Shown here: piece after piece, positions 59,928 through 64,000 of the stretch
How the letters are laid out: each line of letters opens with the position of its first letter
How positions within the stretch are numbered: the stretch's first letter is position 1
Assembly (NCBI RefSeq): GCF_008831285.2
Contig: NC_045146.1
Coordinates: forward strand, 13,717,289 to 13,781,288
Origin: Nymphaea colorata
Taxonomy: Eukaryota > Streptophyta > Magnoliopsida > Nymphaeales > Nymphaeaceae
DNA: 64,000 nt
Direction of reading: 5' to 3'
Position numbers and translations under genes: made by a program
Notes under the pieces: generated by a model
Told to the model about the DNA's origin: nothing
Database searches by the model: none
What the model saw: the letters and a program-made list of their open reading frames with translations, nothing else

Positions 59928-62094
59928 TTCCCCAATATATTATATGCTAACATATTCACATATATACCATGCTTTGGTTTTTGTAGCTTTCTCTATCCTG
60001 CTGAATAATAATTTTACATTGCTTGGTAAATTTAATGCAGAAAATGTTAAATATGCAAGCCGATAATTCTCTGAAGGTTAATCATGATGTTGACTGCCTT
60101 GTCTAATTTGTTATCCATTCATTTGCATAAAAATACTTTAATTGCTATTTCTGTAGTGACTGTTATTAAAAATTCATATAAAGTGGTGCTTGATTCACTC
60201 TCGCCCAACTGTGGGTGGAAAGAGAGGACGGGGGCAATTCACGCTCATTTGAGGTTGATCCGTAAACAAATTAAAAACCAAAAGAAACAATTACAATTTA
60301 TAATAATTAATATATATTTATTCATGCTTTAAGTTAAGCAGCTTACTTTTGGAAACAATTACAAGCAATGAATTTACAACATGAATTTCCAAGCTTAATA
60401 TTTTGCGCTTAACATGAATCAAGCGAGTGTATATTGTCTTCCTCAAATGTCTTTTAATGCTATTCTTAATGATTCATGATTAATTATTTTTTATTTCAAA
60501 AGTGAATATATATTTTTTGTTTAAACATCTTTTAACACTATTATTAGTTATTTTTTATTTATCACAATAGTAACCACCTTACCTTGTTCACGCTACTTCC
60601 TTTCTTTAACCTACCTTCCACCCTCCTACCGTTGGCTTCCACATACCTTTGGGTTGTCAATTTTTCTTTAATGCCGGAATGTAAATCAGCTCGCTGAAAA
60701 TACCGTTTCGGTAATTCCAACGTGCAAGTTAAATTGGCAAAAGATGTTAGAAAACAAAAGTTATGTTGATTCGTAAAACTTTTTTAAAAGAATAATTTTT
60801 TTCCGACGAATCGTAAAATTTTAAAGCAACGTTGCGCATTTTATGTTCTATCCACAAGCAATTTTATGTTATCAGTTGGCTACTTTAATTAACAAAACAA
60901 ACATTAGAAAAATCTAAGCGGGGTAACCTTTCACCAATCTTCAAAATATATTTTAGGGAGCACTTCCAAACCAGATCATTGGGAATCTCAGATCCACCGT
61001 CCAACCCTTCTTCCATCCGGCCTCAAACCCATGTTTTGGTCATAAACTGAGGATCGCAGATTCAGTCAACTCAACAAGTACTAGCTGGTTCAAACGATAA
61101 ACTTAGTACTCAACCACAAAATCATCTTAACCTATGAAACAAAGGGTACTTTCACAATACCGGCAGACACTTGACGCACCCATGTTCATACTTGGGCACT
61201 TCCGTATGGTTCAAACAGGCTGCACACTTAAGATTAAAAAGTATGTAACGCAGCTACATATTGTTCTATTTTAGTTGTTCAATAATATATTTAAAGTATC
61301 CCAGAATTTAGTACTTAATTTTTTTAATTTAAAATTTTTATTTACAACCCTCTTCGCAGGTTGCATGTATTTGCAGATAACCTTATCCAACTTTTAATTA
61401 ATTGTCATGTTAGAACCTGGTACCCAAGCCACACCCTCTTACCTGCAGCACAACCGATATGACAGACTAGCCAAATCCAAGTGGCTTCACGAGCGAATTA
61501 TGACAAAGGCAACTTGAATGAACTAAAAGTCCACCTGCAGTGCTCGCCATGTATGGTATAGAACCAATTTCATCCTATTAGGAAGAAAGTATCAAACATT
61601 TTCATGATACAACAGAAGCAAGATCAACATATTAGGAAGAAACCATCAAACAGTCTCTTGTTACAACAAAACATGTTCATGTGCAGGTTCGTTTTTGAAA
61701 GAGGAAATATAAGTTGAAGAGAAAAGAACGGCTTTAAAACAGACATAAACGTTGTGAGACATTGCAATATTATTGCGATAAATTTATTTTGCCATTTTTT
61801 GAAAAGCAGTGCTACATTCCAGTTAACTACGTTTTTCTCTTTATTGATGATCATTTACATAAGAAAATATAGTGATATATGTGAAATCACCACGCCGTAT
61901 ACTTTTAAGGGCTTTTTATTATAAAAATCATATAAATCATTGTAAGGGAAATACTTACTTGAAGGAATTTGTTGGTTGAAATATGTTATCATGGAAAAAT
62001 AATATACCCAGTTCAGTCTGTCCTCCTTTTCCGTAAAGAAGCTTCCAAAGGAAAAGAAAAGTGGGGAATTTGTAGTAGGCAAACCGCTACTTAC

Positions 62095-64000
62095 TCTTGA
62101 TGGTGTGATATCATGTGAGCCTTGAAGACGTTGTTGCAAAAGATTCCTTGAGACTTTGACATCCACCTAAAATAAATAAAGAGATCATCTTTAACACAAT
62201 GAAACACATAATAAAGTAAATATTATCGGCAAAACATGTTAGTATTTCCTCAGTAAGTATTTCCTTTTTTCTGTTGGCTATAGGTGGTTATTCGTGTCTA
62301 ATTGACCCTCTCTTTTGTGACCACCTTACCTCTTGGCTGATAGAGTTAAGAATGTGTTTTCCACGATAATTTGTCCAGATGAGTGGTTGCAAAGGTTTAA
62401 CCTCTCCTCCACAGAATGCACTTTACTCTTGTGCTTAAAAACTGCGAGACTGCATGAGTCCACCTGTCAGCCTTCTCTAGCACTTGTCTTCTTATTCAAT
62501 ATTCCCAAGCATTTGATTTCCATTGGATTGCATGTTCCATGTTGACCAAAGTGACACAGGTGAAAAAAGCAAGCTCCATTTGACGTGCAAGACTCCAGCA
62601 AAAGAAGACAAAGCCAAGGAGCACCAGGACATTAGGTTGGAAAGTCTTTAACAGGTCTCCACATGGTCCACCCTTACTTCTTTACCTTTAACTTTTCTAT
62701 TTAGAGAAACAACTCGACAATTTTTTTTTTTGTTGATGACTTTGGGTTAGCCTAAAGATATTGGATCAACGATCATGTGTAAGCTTCCCTTCTCATTTCA
62801 TTTGCAAAAGAAGAACTAATAGGGGCAACAAAATGGGAGAACTCCAATGACATCATTCACCATCATTAATAAACACCCAATGATTCCATGTTTCCTTTCT
62901 TTCTAATGCAATGATATTTACAGGAGTGCTGCACTTGAGCTCTAATGAAGTACCGAGGACTCAAGAATAAGAGCTGATTGCATATAACATATGAAAACTT
63001 CTCCACATGACATTCATAGACTAAAACAACTGTTGTACTTGCAACAACAATTTGGATTCAGCATGCTCCCGCGACCTGCAAGATTTTCTCTAAGATTACT
63101 TTTTCCACTCCTAAAGCAAAAACCCACAATCACCAAAGAATCTTGCCCAACGAGCACCATCATAATCATTTGAAAGCTATGAGACACAATTGTAATAATA
63201 ACAAAATATTGTCTACCAAATAACTAAAAAATGGTGACGTCCTTCTTGAACATGGTTCTAACCATTAGTAATTGACTTTCATCCTAAACAAGTATATTGT
63301 GGGCATGTATTATGATCAACTGAACAATACAAGATAGGGCAGCAATGTTTTTTTGTAACAAATGCCAAACCCTTTTGCACTGACTGATTCAAATTAATTG
63401 AAAGATATGCAGCCTATGGATAAAAATTTTTGCACATTAATAAAATTACTCGATGTTCAATTCTGAAAATATTTGCATACATTCTCGTATATGGTATCCT
63501 AGACTGGTGAAAGGCAAGCTAAAACAAATCCGTAAGAAGTGCAAGATAAACTAACAAGCAGATGAAAGTAGGTAAATGCAATCCCGATATCCTAATGACA
63601 ATATACATGCATTTAGAATCTTATGCACACATCCACATGATGTTATCATGCAAATTGCTAAAAATGCAGCCTACTCTTCGAGCACTTATTTGCAGAGCGA
63701 CAAGTAAATTTGATAGGTTTAATGTAATTTATCTAGCCTAAAATGAGTTAACATCTTTGCTATGCTGCCTTGACAACTTAAAGTGAACTTCCGCAAACTA
63801 AGATAAATTTGCCAACTGAGATACATAAGCAGAAAAATCATACGCAATGCTTGGGGCTAACAGAAGTGAAGACCCTAAAAGAGCATGATAAGACCTACCA
63901 ATTCAAATGGATCCATAAGGTCACCTTCAACAGTTGAATAATGAGGAGGAAGGCGCGTTAGTTGGCGGCTCTCCTCAAGAAAGCACTGGCAAGAGAAAAT
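62095..64000 (-). CDS. Partial gene, unidentified, running off the right edge
   Basis: At least two exons are supported on the minus strand. One, 63985-63899, follows a strong acceptor (ttctcttgccag) and ends at a donor GTAGGT. It encodes 29 residues containing RQLTRLPPHYSTVEGDLMDP. The other, 62166-62095, follows tttattttag and ends at GTAAGT. It encodes 24 residues, VDVKVSRNLLQQRLQGSHDI plus TPSR. Both exons are phase 0 at both ends, so they can join directly, though an intervening exon is possible. The 5' part lies beyond the window. The 3' end is not resolved: no convincing terminal exon was found below 62095. I do not recognise the family. The exons could belong to a long intron-rich gene. 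Confidence 0.5.

Larger units (their letters stand above)
56768..62094. other. Intergenic region with repeats
   Basis: A fragment related to the gtgtttcataaatc repeat family lies near 57590-57680. Decayed cggattcgg-type sequence lies at about 58060-58230, a 48-bp minisatellite at 58912-59055, a hAT-type MITE at 59109-59524, and a repeat remnant at about 59758-59927. The rest has no supported gene. Confidence 0.6.

Noticed and set aside
63908-64000. Plus-strand reading of the right edge (an open Glu/Gly-rich stretch)
   Set aside because: The minus strand has an acceptor and a donor of better quality and a second minus-strand exon with matching phase at 62166-62095, where the plus strand is closed by stops.

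Overview
The window is nuclear DNA of a flowering plant. Long AT-rich intergenic stretches separate intron-rich genes with GT-AG introns. It holds non-autonomous DNA transposons, many (TA)n, (CT)n and (GA)n microsatellites, and plant-type protein families (ALKBH10-type RNA demethylase, S-type anion channel, plant FBL4-type F-box/LRR protein). The species cannot be fixed from sequence alone; nothing looks bacterial, viral or organellar.

Layout from left to right. 1-3.8 kb: repeat-rich intergenic DNA with two probable MITEs. 3.8-13.2 kb (+): a 7-exon ALKBH10-like m6A RNA demethylase gene with a 4.6 kb first intron that holds an unexplained GC-rich block. 15.6-18.5 kb (+): cytosolic ribosomal protein eS4 with a telo-box/TATA promoter and a start codon alone in exon 1. 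21.4-22.8 kb (-): an acidic BSD-domain protein whose two halves lie in different frames. 26.1-31.1 kb (-): an 11-exon MO25/CAB39-like kinase scaffold with a MITE in intron 3. 34.9-41.3 kb (+): an 8-exon F-box/LRR protein (FBL4 type) with one GC-AG intron. 42.3-43.2 kb and 46.3-47.2 kb (+): two single-exon proteins of unknown function whose N-termini resemble each other weakly. 47.2-55.5 kb: intergenic. 55.5-56.8 kb (+): a SLAH1/SLAH4-like S-type anion channel with a 96-nt stop-free intron. 56.8-62 kb: intergenic, with a 48-bp minisatellite beside a well-delimited hAT-type MITE. 62.1-64 kb (-): at least two exons of an unidentified gene that runs off the right edge.

The genes do not form a pathway; this is an ordinary euchromatic gene neighbourhood. 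Exon coordinates were read from splice signals, phase continuity and family similarity recalled from general knowledge. No alignment or transcript data were available. I found no convincing new multi-gene system. The observations most worth checking are the BSD-gene frame break, the GC-AG intron that preserves leucine-rich-repeat register, the stop-free SLAH intron, the two MITEs with target-site duplications, and the unexplained block inside the ALKBH10 intron.
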